A program made the position numbers and the translations under genes. This document shows positions 1 through 8,416 of a DNA stretch of 64,000 nt, in pieces. The stretch's first letter is position 1. The number at the start of each line of letters is the position of its first letter. The stretch covers positions 3,906,001-3,970,000 of the forward strand of contig NZ_CP073714.1 of assembly GCF_023101145.1 (NCBI RefSeq), given 5' to 3'. This DNA is from Paenibacillus pabuli. GTDB taxonomy: Bacteria > Bacillota > Bacilli > Paenibacillales > Paenibacillaceae. Under the pieces are notes generated by a model. The model saw only the letters and a list, made by a program, of their open reading frames with translations, searched no databases and was not told the DNA's origin.

Positions 1-243
1 GCCCGCTCTTTTTTTTGCATGAAAATAAAAAAACAGAACTTGACAAACAGGTAAAAGTGTGTGTCGAATCCCCTTGAAAAACGAGGAGGTTACGCCAATG
101 AATGAGTACGCGAATGCGCTAAAAGAACGCTGACATCCCTCATACGAGAAATGTCAGCCAAACCCCACCTTATGTCAAAAACCCTGAAAAAGATTTTACT
201 CGAAAGAAAAAGCTGCCCTTTGAGTTGTTCGCGCAATGTATCA
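1..243. other. Left edge, no supported gene
   Basis: No gene of useful length is visible. A very good ribosome site (GAGGAGG) precedes an 11-codon reading frame at 98-133 (MNEYANALKER then stop). It is followed by an imperfect TGACAT...ATGTCA inverted repeat around 131-157. This could be the cut-off start of a lost gene or the end of a mobile element; neither can be shown. Confidence 0.3.
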
Positions 244-897
244 TTAAACAATTAAGGCTTGTTTTGCCAAAAGTTCCAACTCGATTTCTGCTTGTTCAAA
301 GTCCGATCGAATTAATGCATTTACCGCAGCTTCTAAATGGGAATTCCAGCTCTTTACTTTTTCAGCATCATTCCATATTGATTGGCTATAAGCTGTTGTG
401 ATATATGTGATTTCCGAATAAAATCTAAGGAATACTTTATTTCCAGCGACTTTAAAGATGTAAGAAGTTATTTGATCGCACATAGAAATATATTCATCAA
501 TTTTCCCCTGATCTAATTCCTCTTTTGCTTTGATTAAGAAGTTTTTTATATTTAATCGATGTTTATCATTCCAGTTCGGAACTGAATAGGCTATAGCTAT
601 TCGATATAATTCTTTTAGAGCAACAGTATATTCTTTAATTTCTTCTTCTGAAAATTCCTTAACTCGAACCCCCCTTCTTGGTAACCTTTCTACGATTCCG
701 GTGTTTTGTAAAATATAGAATGCTTCCCTAACTGGAATATTACTCACGTTAAGTTCCTTTGCTATATTCGATTCAATAAGTCTTGCACCGAGTTCTAGTT
801 TTCCAGTAAATATTTTTCCCAGAATATACTGTGCAATCTCATCAGGTAATGAATTTCTTTGATTTTCATCGGTGGAGGAGGAAAAAAAATTAACCAT
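244..897 (-). CDS. GntR-family transcriptional regulator (FadR/FCD-like)
   Basis: The 217-residue protein has the GntR layout. An N-terminal winged helix-turn-helix covers roughly residues 15-85, including the family signature LESNIAKELNVSNIPVREAF-like segment and the wing 'LPRRGVRV'. A helical effector-binding domain fills the rest, resembling the FCD type. Such proteins are cytosolic repressors or activators that respond to small carboxylates or sugars; the ligand cannot be told here. The start is supported by AAAGGAT about ten bases upstream. Nothing that it obviously controls lies beside it: the right neighbour is a broken transposase and the left side is the window edge. Confidence 0.85.
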   Translation of the reverse strand: MVNFFSSSTDENQRNSLPDEIAQYILGKIFTGKLELGARLIESNIAKELNVSNIPVREAFYILQNTGIVERLPRRGVRVKEFSEEEIKEYTVALKELYRIAIAYSVPNWNDKHRLNIKNFLIKAKEELDQGKIDEYISMCDQITSYIFKVAGNKVFLRFYSEITYITTAYSQSIWNDAEKVKSWNSHLEAAVNALIRSDFEQAEIELELLAKQALIV

Positions 898-1052
898 ATA
901 AAATATCCTTTCTGTTTATAAACTTAATTGTGAGCTTGCATTAACCCGCCCCCTTGTTGGGCAAGGATTTTGAGGAATAAAAAAGGGACTTCACCCCAAC
1001 TTGGCGAAGTTTTCGGTGACCAAACCCAAAAAACCAAGGAAGGGAAGTCACC

Positions 1053-1881
1053 TTGTATATTCTACAAGAAAGTCTATTTTCCTTTGAAGAACTGCTAAAA
1101 ATGCAGTCTAAAGATCGATTGCCAATTTTCTTCAGCATTCTGGATCTTCGTCCCTGCGCCAAACAACTGAGAAGTCGTTCACCCCGAGGGAGCGGATGGA
1201 CACAGCAGAGAAGACATTCTGCGCGCTCTTTTGGCTGCTCCGCTTGAGCATATTCATACGTTTACCGCTCTACATCAGCGTCTGGCAACGACCTTCGCTT
1301 TCGCTACCCGTGCGGGCTTTCGTTGGACCGAGAAGCTCCTTCGATATCCACGTTAAGCCGCGTTTTTTCTGAACTGAAGAAGAAGAACCTCGCAAAGCAG
1401 CTTTTTGAGGAGCTGGTTACCCGCTGTCAGCAAGAAGGGATCATCGACGGAAGCCATGTAACCAACGATAGTGCTGCCATTCACGCCTACGAGAAGAAGC
1501 AACCAAAGCTCCAAAGCGAGCAAACCGGCGATGCGAATTGGAGAGCGAAGTTCGATTCCTTCGGCAACAAACTCACTTGGTCCGGTTACAAACTCCATCT
1601 GGCAGTTGACATGAAATCGAAAAGCGAACTACCAATGGCATTGGAAATTACCCCTGCGCATGTTAATGACGGTGAAATGGCCCCTGAACGGATTGCAAAA
1701 GTTGCTGCTAAAACAAATACAAAGTTCTTTATGCTCGATGCAGGCTACGACCAAATGAAAGTTTACGAAGCCGCCCGGAATGTGAAGGCACAAGCCATTA
1801 TTCCGCTCCCCCCCCCGAAGAGCGAAAGAGCCGCCTGCCGGGATGACGACTAAGCTCCCCCGCCGGCCCAATGGCCTGTGA
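1053..1881 (+). pseudogene. IS1182-like DDE transposase, frameshifted and truncated
   Basis: The reading frame starts near 1053, after a ribosome-site-like GGAAGG, with an N-terminus typical of IS1182 transposases. It is interrupted at least three times. Around 1190-1310 the homologous text (HSREDILRALLAAPLE and onward) is in another frame. It returns at 1323 with 'EAPSISTLSRVFSEL' and the DDE block 'DGSHVTNDSAAIHA'. After a nine-C tract (1808-1816) the family text 'AKEPPAGMTTK' continues in a third frame to a stop at 1879-1881. The C-terminal third, including the last catalytic acid, is missing. It is a dead element. Terminal inverted repeats were not identified. Confidence 0.85.
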
Positions 1882-2063
1882 GGGAGCTCACTCTCTTTTT
1901 CTGATCAGCACGAAAAAAATTAAAAGATTGTCGGTACCATGCCCCCATCTATTGGGATCGGGGATCCTTTGAAGGCGGAGGCCCCATCTCCCGCCTCGTT
2001 TGGCCGGATCGCTTCTTGCCTTCTGAAAGGCGGCGTATTCATGTACGGTTTGTTGTGGTACGT

Positions 2064-2540
2064 TTAGCGATAGAAGTCAACCATATCTCCAAATAGCCGT
2101 TTAATAAATTCGAGCTCGCTTTCGTTATATCTTTCCAAAAATTCGTACATTCTTTGCCTTTCCTTCGCGTGAAGCTCATCATGAGCGGCAAATAGCTTTT
2201 TGCCGACAGGCGTTAGCCGAAAATACACTTCCTTTTTGTTGTCGTTGAGTTGGGCTTTTCGCACCCAACCTGCCTTTAGTAATTTATTTGCGATCTTGGA
2301 GGTATTTCCTTTACTTAAATTTATTCTCTCCGCGATGGAAGTGAGATTGATCGGCTCCTGCTCTCCGATGCACGCAATGGTGTGCAGTTCCGTCATATTC
2401 AAGCTGAATTCCGATTCAATATGCTTCCGGATATCCTCCAGATATGTGGCAGTTATTCGGGTTTCATATTGCTCTTTTTGCTCAAGAAACTGAACGAAAA
2501 ATTCATGAATGGCGATTTTGTTCTTACTGGCAGTATCCAT
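2064..2540 (-). CDS. MarR-family transcriptional regulator
   Basis: The 158 residues match the usual MarR length and plan: an N-terminal dimerisation helix, a winged helix-turn-helix at about residues 50-110 ('TSIAERINLSKGNTSKIANK' recognition region, then the wing with DNKKEVYFRLTPVGK), and a C-terminal helix pair. MarR proteins are dimeric repressors released by phenolic or other aromatic ligands. The gene is divergent from the RidA-like/FAD monooxygenase pair. The 234-base gap between them contains a promoter with a palindrome just after its -10 box, so this protein very likely represses that pair. The ligand is unknown; an aromatic compound would fit the monooxygenase. Confidence 0.88.
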   Translation of the reverse strand: MDTASKNKIAIHEFFVQFLEQKEQYETRITATYLEDIRKHIESEFSLNMTELHTIACIGEQEPINLTSIAERINLSKGNTSKIANKLLKAGWVRKAQLNDNKKEVYFRLTPVGKKLFAAHDELHAKERQRMYEFLERYNESELEFIKRLFGDMVDFYR

Positions 2541-2629
2541 GATTATGCTGGCTCCTCGACTTATTTTTTTTATTATATCATAGATTGTTCTCTGAGAAAC
2601 AAACGGTCGAACTCATATTGATATTGGGG

Positions 2630-2680
2630 TTGACAGGATAAAGAGTCACCAAGTACAATTATATTGTTTCATATGAAATA
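2630..2680 (+). promoter_or_regulatory. Promoter with MarR-type operator
   Basis: A consensus -35 box TTGACA (2630-2635) is followed after 18 bases by TACAAT (2654-2659). The perfect 12-base palindrome TTTCATATGAAA (2667-2678), within ATTGTTTCATATGAAAT, covers the expected transcription start. This is a standard repressor position and the site resembles MarR-family operators. A further half-site-like GAAACAATA occurs about 60 bases downstream, near 2738. Confidence 0.65.
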
Positions 2681-2774
2681 AAATTTATATTAATTTTTTA
2701 TCACTCCTTTTTTAACAAGCAATAAAAAAGATTCTAACGAAACAATAATTAATGAAGGAGGTGCATAACTGCCT

Positions 2775-3176
2775 ATGGAAATCGTGAATCCGAAGACATT
2801 GACGGATAAGGTTACATCTGTAATTTCTCATGTCTTAGTAACCACTGCCGCCAAACTGGCCTTCATCTCAGGTCAGGTTTCTGTAGATGAAACGGGAGCA
2901 TTGGTCGGTTCAGGGGACTATTACGCGCAAGCGATTCAAGTGTTCTCCAATCTTAAGAATGCATTGGAAGCCGTGCGAGCGGATCCATTGTACATTGCAA
3001 AAATGAATATTTTTGTGGTAAACCATAACCCGGAATTGATTTCGATTATTTTTGACGCCGGATTTCATGTGTTTGGCTCTAACTGGCCGAAGACAGCAAG
3101 TACCTATATAGGCGTTCAATCGCTAGCCGATCCTGAGTGGCTTATCGAAATAGACGCGATCGTGATCTTCCCATAA
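2775..3176 (+). CDS. RidA/YjgF-family protein lacking the usual arginine
   Basis: The 133-residue protein has the YjgF/YER057c/UK114 fold signature, with 'AFISGQVSVDETGALVG', 'QVFSNLKNALEAV' and the terminal 'LIEIDAIVIF' strand. Canonical RidA enzymes hydrolyse reactive imines or enamines using an arginine in a P-A-R-[ST] segment. Here the aligned segment reads PKTASTYIGV, so that arginine appears to be absent. A different substrate or a non-RidA Rid subfamily role is therefore likely. It is followed 24 bases later by a flavin monooxygenase and probably acts on its product, a common pairing in catabolic operons. AAGGAGGTG lies 11 bases before the ATG, slightly long spacing. Confidence 0.85.
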   Translation: MEIVNPKTLTDKVTSVISHVLVTTAAKLAFISGQVSVDETGALVGSGDYYAQAIQVFSNLKNALEAVRADPLYIAKMNIFVVNHNPELISIIFDAGFHVFGSNWPKTASTYIGVQSLADPEWLIEIDAIVIFP

Positions 3177-3200
3177 TATTTATGAAAAGAGGTTATTTAG

Positions 3201-4697
3201 ATGAACTATGAAGTTATCCTTATCGGTGGTGGACCTGTCGGTATGATGTTGGCTGGAGAATTGGCATTAGCCGGTGTAAAGGTCTGCGTCATTGAGCGAT
3301 TAAAAGAGACAACTCCATATTCACGTGCGCTTACCGTACATCCACGAACCCTTGAAATATTAGATATGCGTGGAGTGAAATCACAATTAATCAGTCAAGG
3401 CCGCTTACTTTCGAGAGGACATTTCGCCGGATTAGAAACCCCTTTGGATTTCTCGGTGTTGGATTCCTCTTCCAATCACACCCTCTTTTTACCGCAGAGT
3501 GAGACGGAGAAGGTGCTGGAGGAATGGGCGCTTAGCCTTGGCGCAGAGGTCTGGAGAGAGGTTGAGGCTCTATCTGTTCACCAGGATGAGGATGGGGTTG
3601 ACGTTAAGATCGCGGGACCTCATGGAGAAACAATGTTAAGATCAGCTTATGTGGTAGGTACGGATGGAGCTAGAAGCTTGGTTCGCAAACATGCAAATAT
3701 ATTATTTGAAGGTACAGATGCGACCTTCACGGCGATTCTGGGGGATGCCGTTCTATCTGATTTGGCTCCTATGAGTGTCATATCCCGGATTACAGAGCAA
3801 GGATTGGTCAGCATCATGCCAATTAATGATCATATCTATCGAGTCTTGATGATCGATATGGAAAGACGTAACATCTCTAAAGATGAGACCGTTACATTGG
3901 AAGAGTTTCGTTCATCGCTCATCCGTACGACCGGAAGCGACTTGGGATTGAACGATGTGAAATGGATGTCCCGTTTCGGAAATGCGACGCGGCAAGCGGG
4001 ACGCTATCGGAATGATCGATTGTTCTTGGCGGGAGATTCGGCGCACATTCATTTTCCCGCTGGTGGACAGGGAATGAACGTCGGTTTACAAGAAGCGATG
4101 AACTTAGGCTGGAAGCTTGCAGGAGCAATCAAAGGCTGGGCTCCGGAATGGCTATTGGACAGTTATCATGCCGAACGTTTTCCATGGAATACAGCCTTGC
4201 TCCGGAATACCGAGGTCCAAACCCTGCTTCTGGATGTGACTCCTCCCATCAAGGAACTGCGAAGCATGCTGGCTGATCTGATTCAAATACCGGAGGCTAA
4301 TTATCAAATCGCTACACAAATTTCCGCCATGGATGTACATTATGCACCCGACGCCGAAGCGCCTTCCCACCCTTTAAACGGGAAACGGTTCAAGGATCTC
4401 CGCTTAAAGCTGAAAGACGGGCAATTGATGAACTCCTATCCGCTCCTGCACAAAGGTACTTTTCTTCTGTTGCATTTCCATTCTAATGAACAGAATAGCG
4501 GTCAATGGGAAACGTATAACAACCTTCAAGTTGTACATGCATCTGTGGCTGAGGCAGACGCAGATTGGAACGACGTCCACACGGCGCTTATTCGGCCGGA
4601 TGGATATATTGCCTGGGCGATTCCTCTATCCGAACCGAATCCAATGCAAACCATAAATGAAGGAATCACTCGCTGGTGCGGAGACATTACGGAGTAG
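3201..4697 (+). CDS. Class A FAD-dependent aromatic monooxygenase
   Basis: The 498-residue protein shows all three flavoprotein hydroxylase fingerprints. These are the N-terminal Rossmann motif GGGPVGMMLAGE (about residues 9-20), the 'VGTDGARSLVRK' DG motif (about 150), and the GD motif 'LFLAGDSAHIHFPAGGQGMN' (about 275-295). The last 100 residues resemble the thioredoxin-like C-terminal domain of phenol- and polyketide-hydroxylase relatives. These NAD(P)H-dependent cytosolic enzymes put one oxygen atom on an aromatic ring; rifampicin- and tetracycline-modifying enzymes are in the same family. Co-transcribed with the RidA-like gene and probably controlled by the divergent MarR protein. The substrate is unknown. 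Confidence 0.9.
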   Translation: MNYEVILIGGGPVGMMLAGELALAGVKVCVIERLKETTPYSRALTVHPRTLEILDMRGVKSQLISQGRLLSRGHFAGLETPLDFSVLDSSSNHTLFLPQSETEKVLEEWALSLGAEVWREVEALSVHQDEDGVDVKIAGPHGETMLRSAYVVGTDGARSLVRKHANILFEGTDATFTAILGDAVLSDLAPMSVISRITEQGLVSIMPINDHIYRVLMIDMERRNISKDETVTLEEFRSSLIRTTGSDLGLNDVKWMSRFGNATRQAGRYRNDRLFLAGDSAHIHFPAGGQGMNVGLQEAMNLGWKLAGAIKGWAPEWLLDSYHAERFPWNTALLRNTEVQTLLLDVTPPIKELRSMLADLIQIPEANYQIATQISAMDVHYAPDAEAPSHPLNGKRFKDLRLKLKDGQLMNSYPLLHKGTFLLLHFHSNEQNSGQWETYNNLQVVHASVAEADADWNDVHTALIRPDGYIAWAIPLSEPNPMQTINEGITRWCGDITE

Positions 4698-4815
4698 TAA
4701 TTTGTTTGAGGTGTGTAACTGCCTTTCCATTGGATGAACTTGTATCTAGGACGTCTGAATGAACTAAAATCACGGTACGCTACACTCCATAAAACGCCAT
4801 GTTCTCCATAAGTAT

Positions 4816-4862
4816 GAAAATACCGCTCAAGTGTTATCCAATAACGCTTAGGCGGTATTTTC
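4816..4862 (+). terminator. Long hairpin after the monooxygenase gene
   Basis: GAAAATACCGC...GCGGTATTTTC form arms of about 22 bases with a few mismatches around a two-base loop. The hairpin lies 119 bases after the stop codon. The A-rich and T-rich outer bases make it plausible as a bidirectional terminator, but there is no clean T tract beyond it. Confidence 0.5.
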
Positions 4863-4922
4863 ATTTCTGAGAAAGAAGGTACTATACGCTCCGTTTCGTT
4901 CCGCAGAAATCAATTGCAAATT

Positions 4923-4951
4923 AAATAAAAGCCGCCTTTATAAAAGGCGGC
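4923..4951 (-). terminator. Rho-independent terminator (minus strand)
   Basis: GCCGCCTTT/AAAGGCGGC form a nine-base stem with a three-base loop at 4931-4951. On the minus strand it is followed by a T-rich run (TTTTATTTAA). It lies just after the GH1 remnant, so it was probably the original terminator of that glucosidase gene and now ends transcripts of sugar locus A. Confidence 0.75.
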
Positions 4952-5045
4952 AAGGGAATCATAATGCTTGGCCAAACTAGGCATATTAATATCTTTAATT
5001 ATATACCAATCGTCTCTTCAGGTCTTTCTTCAACCTGATGAGTGC

Positions 5046-5150
5046 TTATAACTGTTCTCCATTAGAAGCAATGACCTGTTTGTACCACTCGAAACTTTTC
5101 TTTTTGATTCGTTTTAAGCTTCCGTTACCATAATCGTCTTGATCAACATG
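5046..5150 (-). pseudogene. C-terminal remnant of a GH1 beta-glucosidase
   Basis: Directly after the stop of the GH31/GH43 chimera, the minus strand encodes about 34 codons. They include 'DYGNGSLKRIKKKSFEWYKQ' followed by 'VIASNGEQL' and a stop at 5046-5048. This is the characteristic end of bacterial GH1 beta-glucosidases and 6-phospho-beta-glucosidases (K-R-x-K-K-S-F-x-W-Y-K near the C-terminus). There is no start codon and no catalytic part. The rest of the gene has been lost at the junction near 5150. A beta-glucoside PTS EIIC fragment at 12.7-13.3 kb may come from the same former operon. Confidence 0.72.
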
Positions 5151-7426
5151 TTATCTGCCACTTGGCAACCTGTCCCGGTTAAAGTGTACTCGGCGAAGAC
5201 CTACAGATCTCTTGCCAAACGGATTCGGACCGATGCCATGGTACACCAGCATTAGATTGCCGTATTCATCCATAACAAAGGAGTTATGTCCTGGACCGTA
5301 CTCCTTCTCTACCGATAACGAAGATAATACAGGCGCGTTGCTCTTGACCCAGCTGCCGGGATTCAAGAGATCCGTCCCTCTTTTGACAGTCAAGGTTCCC
5401 ACGACATAGGTAGGCTCATTAGCAGACCCACCGGAATATGTAATGAGAATATAATCGTCGGTAACGATACAATACGGGCCTTCATTATTGATCGTATGCC
5501 TGTTATTTTCCCAACCATAAAGCGGCCGTGTTATTAACACCAGATCACTGGTCAATTGCCAGGGTCTTGCTGGATCGATCGTAGCGATAAACAGCATGGA
5601 ACCTGAGTCTTCCGGTGACCAGCGGCGCCAGGACCAAATGACATAAGATCCTCCATCGACTTCCAAGTACGTCATATCGAGTGTAATATCCAATTCCTCG
5701 CCGTCCTCGCGAACCGACCCCAGATACACACCATCCTTATTAACCATGCGAATGGGATGTTCCCAGTCAGATGCATTCAGACGCTCACGAAGGTGCATGT
5801 ATTTCTTAAAGATTTCGTAGGCTTCATCTCCATAGCTCCATACTTCGTTATCCGATCCGCTTCCGCAAACTCCTCCGCCTTTCGTTCCCGATGGAGCAAT
5901 AAAGGGTACCCGATCCCCATGCAAGCGAAACACCGGGCACAAGGCACCATACTGAAACCAGCGAATGATACACTCCCGAAAAGAAGAATCCTGCGGATCG
6001 CCTCCATGAAATCCACCGATATCTGTTGTCCACCAAGGGATTCCTGCAATGGCCATATTCAGCCCCGCTCTCACTTGCATTCCCAGCACTTTAAAACTGG
6101 AGTGTATGTCGCCAGACCATACTAAGGCACCAAAACGTTGGCTCCCCGCCCACGCTGTGCGCACGAGGTTGATAATATGGGTTTGTCCGGCTGCGGCCAT
6201 CCCTTCGTACAGAGTTTGGCTGTACTTCTGGGGATAAATATTCCCGACCTGCTGGCTGGAGCCGATGTGATAGCGATAGATATCATGGTCATATACGCTG
6301 AGTTCAGGCTCTGCCTCATCCAACCAAATAATACGAATCCCTTTATCATAATAATTTTTTTTGATAATCTCCCATAAAAATGTACGTGCCTGCGGATGGG
6401 TAGCGTCAAAGATAGCATTTTCGCCAAGAAACTGAAACTGCGTGCGAACACCACGATCGGAACGGAGCAAGTAGCCTTTTTCTATCATATACAGATAGTT
6501 TTCACTCTCCGTTTGAACGGTAGGCCATACAGAAACCATCAACTCAATGCACATCTCTTGCAGTTCGCGAACCATAGCTTCTGGATCAGGCCAATACTGC
6601 GGGTCGAACTTCGAATCTCCCTGATTGGTCCAATGGAAGAAATCGATTACGATGACGTCAATCGGTAATTGACGGCGCTTGTACTCCCTGGCCACTTGCA
6701 GCAATTCCTCCTGGGTACGATAGCGAAGTTTGCACTGCCAAAACCCCATGCCATATTTAGGCATCATCGGAACTCTTCCCGTAATGGCTGAATACTTCTC
6801 TTCGATCTCGGCAGGAGTATTACGCGCTGTAATCCAATAATCAAGCTGTTTAGTTGAAGGTGCGTGCCATTGTGTTCCATTCAAGCTGAAATGAACCTCA
6901 CCAATAGCCGGATTATGCCATAGAAAGCCGTAACCCTCGCTGGAAAGAACAAATGGAACGCTGACCTGGCTGTTGCGATGGGTTAGATCCAAGGTACATC
7001 CTTTCAGATTCAAAAAGGTATGCTGGTATTGACCCATGCCAAATAATTTTTCGGATGGTTTCGATTCCAATTGTAATTTAACAGAAAAATCGCTGCCGCC
7101 TGGAACCGCCTTTAGCTCCCTGCCTCCATATTTTAATTGATACGTTTTTTCCGTTTCTTTCAGCAGTAATTTCCCATCCTGGTTGTAGAACAGAATTTGC
7201 CCGCTTCTTTTGATTTCAGCCTTAATCTTCCCATTCGCAATCGTAGCAGCCTCTTCCTCGATCCCAATTTCGGAGTGGTGCTGAGTCGCAGGCATAAGCG
7301 CCCAATCATCATCTGTTATCTCTGCATAAGAAGCCCTGATGCGAAGGGAATGCTCCCCCAAGGCTCTATCCCAAGTCTCTCATGATCATACTCTCTGACC
7401 AGTCGACCATTTTCAGTACGAAACAT
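5151..7426 (-). pseudogene. GH31 alpha-glycosidase front fused to GH43 back, with N-terminal frameshift
   Basis: The open frame (736 codons from 7361) begins as a GH31 alpha-xylosidase/alpha-glucosidase. It has the nucleophile motif WLDEAEPE (D348) and the acid/base motif WSGD (D418). At about residue 528 (near 5777), after 'HLRERL', it switches in frame to the second half of a GH43 five-bladed propeller: 'LDMTYLEVDGGSYVIWSW', 'NNEGPY' with the general-acid Glu (E627), and 'GPGHNSF'. The GH31 C-terminal beta domains and the GH43 front, including its catalytic-base Asp, are missing. The real start is ATG 7426, preceded by GGGAGGG. From there MFRTENGRLVREYDHERLG runs to a G5 tract near 7358 where one G is missing. 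The gene abuts the AraC stop codon. Activity is doubtful. Confidence 0.82.
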
Positions 7427-7427
7427 A

Positions 7428-8387
7428 CTAGCAAGTCCCTCCCAAGTGTTTACATGAACAGTCTAGAATGCTGCTTCGATAATGTGTTGGGGTGTACCCA
7501 TAAGCTCTTTTAAAGGTTTCCGTAAACCGATTGACATTGCTGAACCCTGTCAAATTCGAGATTTCAACAATTTTCTTATCCGAGGTTTCCAATAAATTCA
7601 CCGCTTCCAACAATCGGTGCTGATTCAATAATTCCAGTGGAGTCAGATCGAATTGCTTTTTGACAAAGCGGCAAAAATACGATGGATTCATATTCACTTG
7701 GTTCGCCATGTCATGAAGCGATATGCGTTTGCTGTAATTTTCCTGAATAAAAGCGAGTAATTTGATGGCCAGCAAGGAGTGATGACTCCCTCTGGCGCGG
7801 CCCATCCCTGAATCAATATCTTTTGCACAGATTTCTAGCCGAAACAGGATATCGAATAACATGGCTTTGATTTTCAATTCATAGCCTGCGGGTTTATTCC
7901 AATATACATGGATGATTTCTCTTAATACCGAAAATAATCCCATCTGAGAATCCTTATCTTTAGGGATGACTGAAGGATACTGCCGCTGCTGCAAAAATAA
8001 AGAGGAAACATACTTACTTTGAATGATATCGTTTTCAAAGCTGGACAAAAAATTATAGTGAACCAGTACAGCATAAAAGACAATCTCCCCCTGATCCACT
8101 CGGCTGGCAGAATGCAGCATATTGGGGGGGATGATTAAAACATCCCCGCTGCTTATCTTTATTTTTTCCTGTCCGATATAAAATTGAGCACTACCATCTT
8201 CGATGATCAAAAATTCCAATTCTTCATTCCAGTGAGAATACAACACAAGGTTGCTAAAGCTTGGCACATACGTCTTGTAGACACTCATACGAAACTGCTT
8301 ATCGCCATGCTGTATTTTCTCCTTCAGATCCTTTGTTACAAATTTGCCGTTCGAATCTTGTGATTCATAACCTTGATGTTTTTTCAT
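7428..8387 (-). CDS. AraC-family regulator with cupin sensor domain
   Basis: The 319-residue protein has an N-terminal cupin-like arabinose-binding domain (about residues 35-140, with 'ISSGDVLIIPPNMLHSA'). A C-terminal pair of helix-turn-helix motifs follows (about 205-305: 'ISLHDMANQVNMNPSYFCRF' and 'KIVEISNLTGFSNVNRFTET'). Such proteins activate sugar-use operons when the sugar binds the cupin. It is located between the permease gene and the GH31/GH43 chimera in one minus-strand run, 30 bases after the permease. Its last codons contain the ribosome site of the hydrolase gene. It probably regulates this locus. Confidence 0.9.
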   Translation of the reverse strand: MKKHQGYESQDSNGKFVTKDLKEKIQHGDKQFRMSVYKTYVPSFSNLVLYSHWNEELEFLIIEDGSAQFYIGQEKIKISSGDVLIIPPNMLHSASRVDQGEIVFYAVLVHYNFLSSFENDIIQSKYVSSLFLQQRQYPSVIPKDKDSQMGLFSVLREIIHVYWNKPAGYELKIKAMLFDILFRLEICAKDIDSGMGRARGSHHSLLAIKLLAFIQENYSKRISLHDMANQVNMNPSYFCRFVKKQFDLTPLELLNQHRLLEAVNLLETSDKKIVEISNLTGFSNVNRFTETFKRAYGYTPTHYRSSILDCSCKHLGGTC

Positions 8388-8416
8388 GTGTCACCACTCT
8401 CGCAGGATATGCGACT

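Noticed and set aside
98-133. 11-codon frame with a perfect ribosome site at the left edge
   Set aside because: Too short to support as a gene; could be a leader peptide or an element end, so it is only mentioned.
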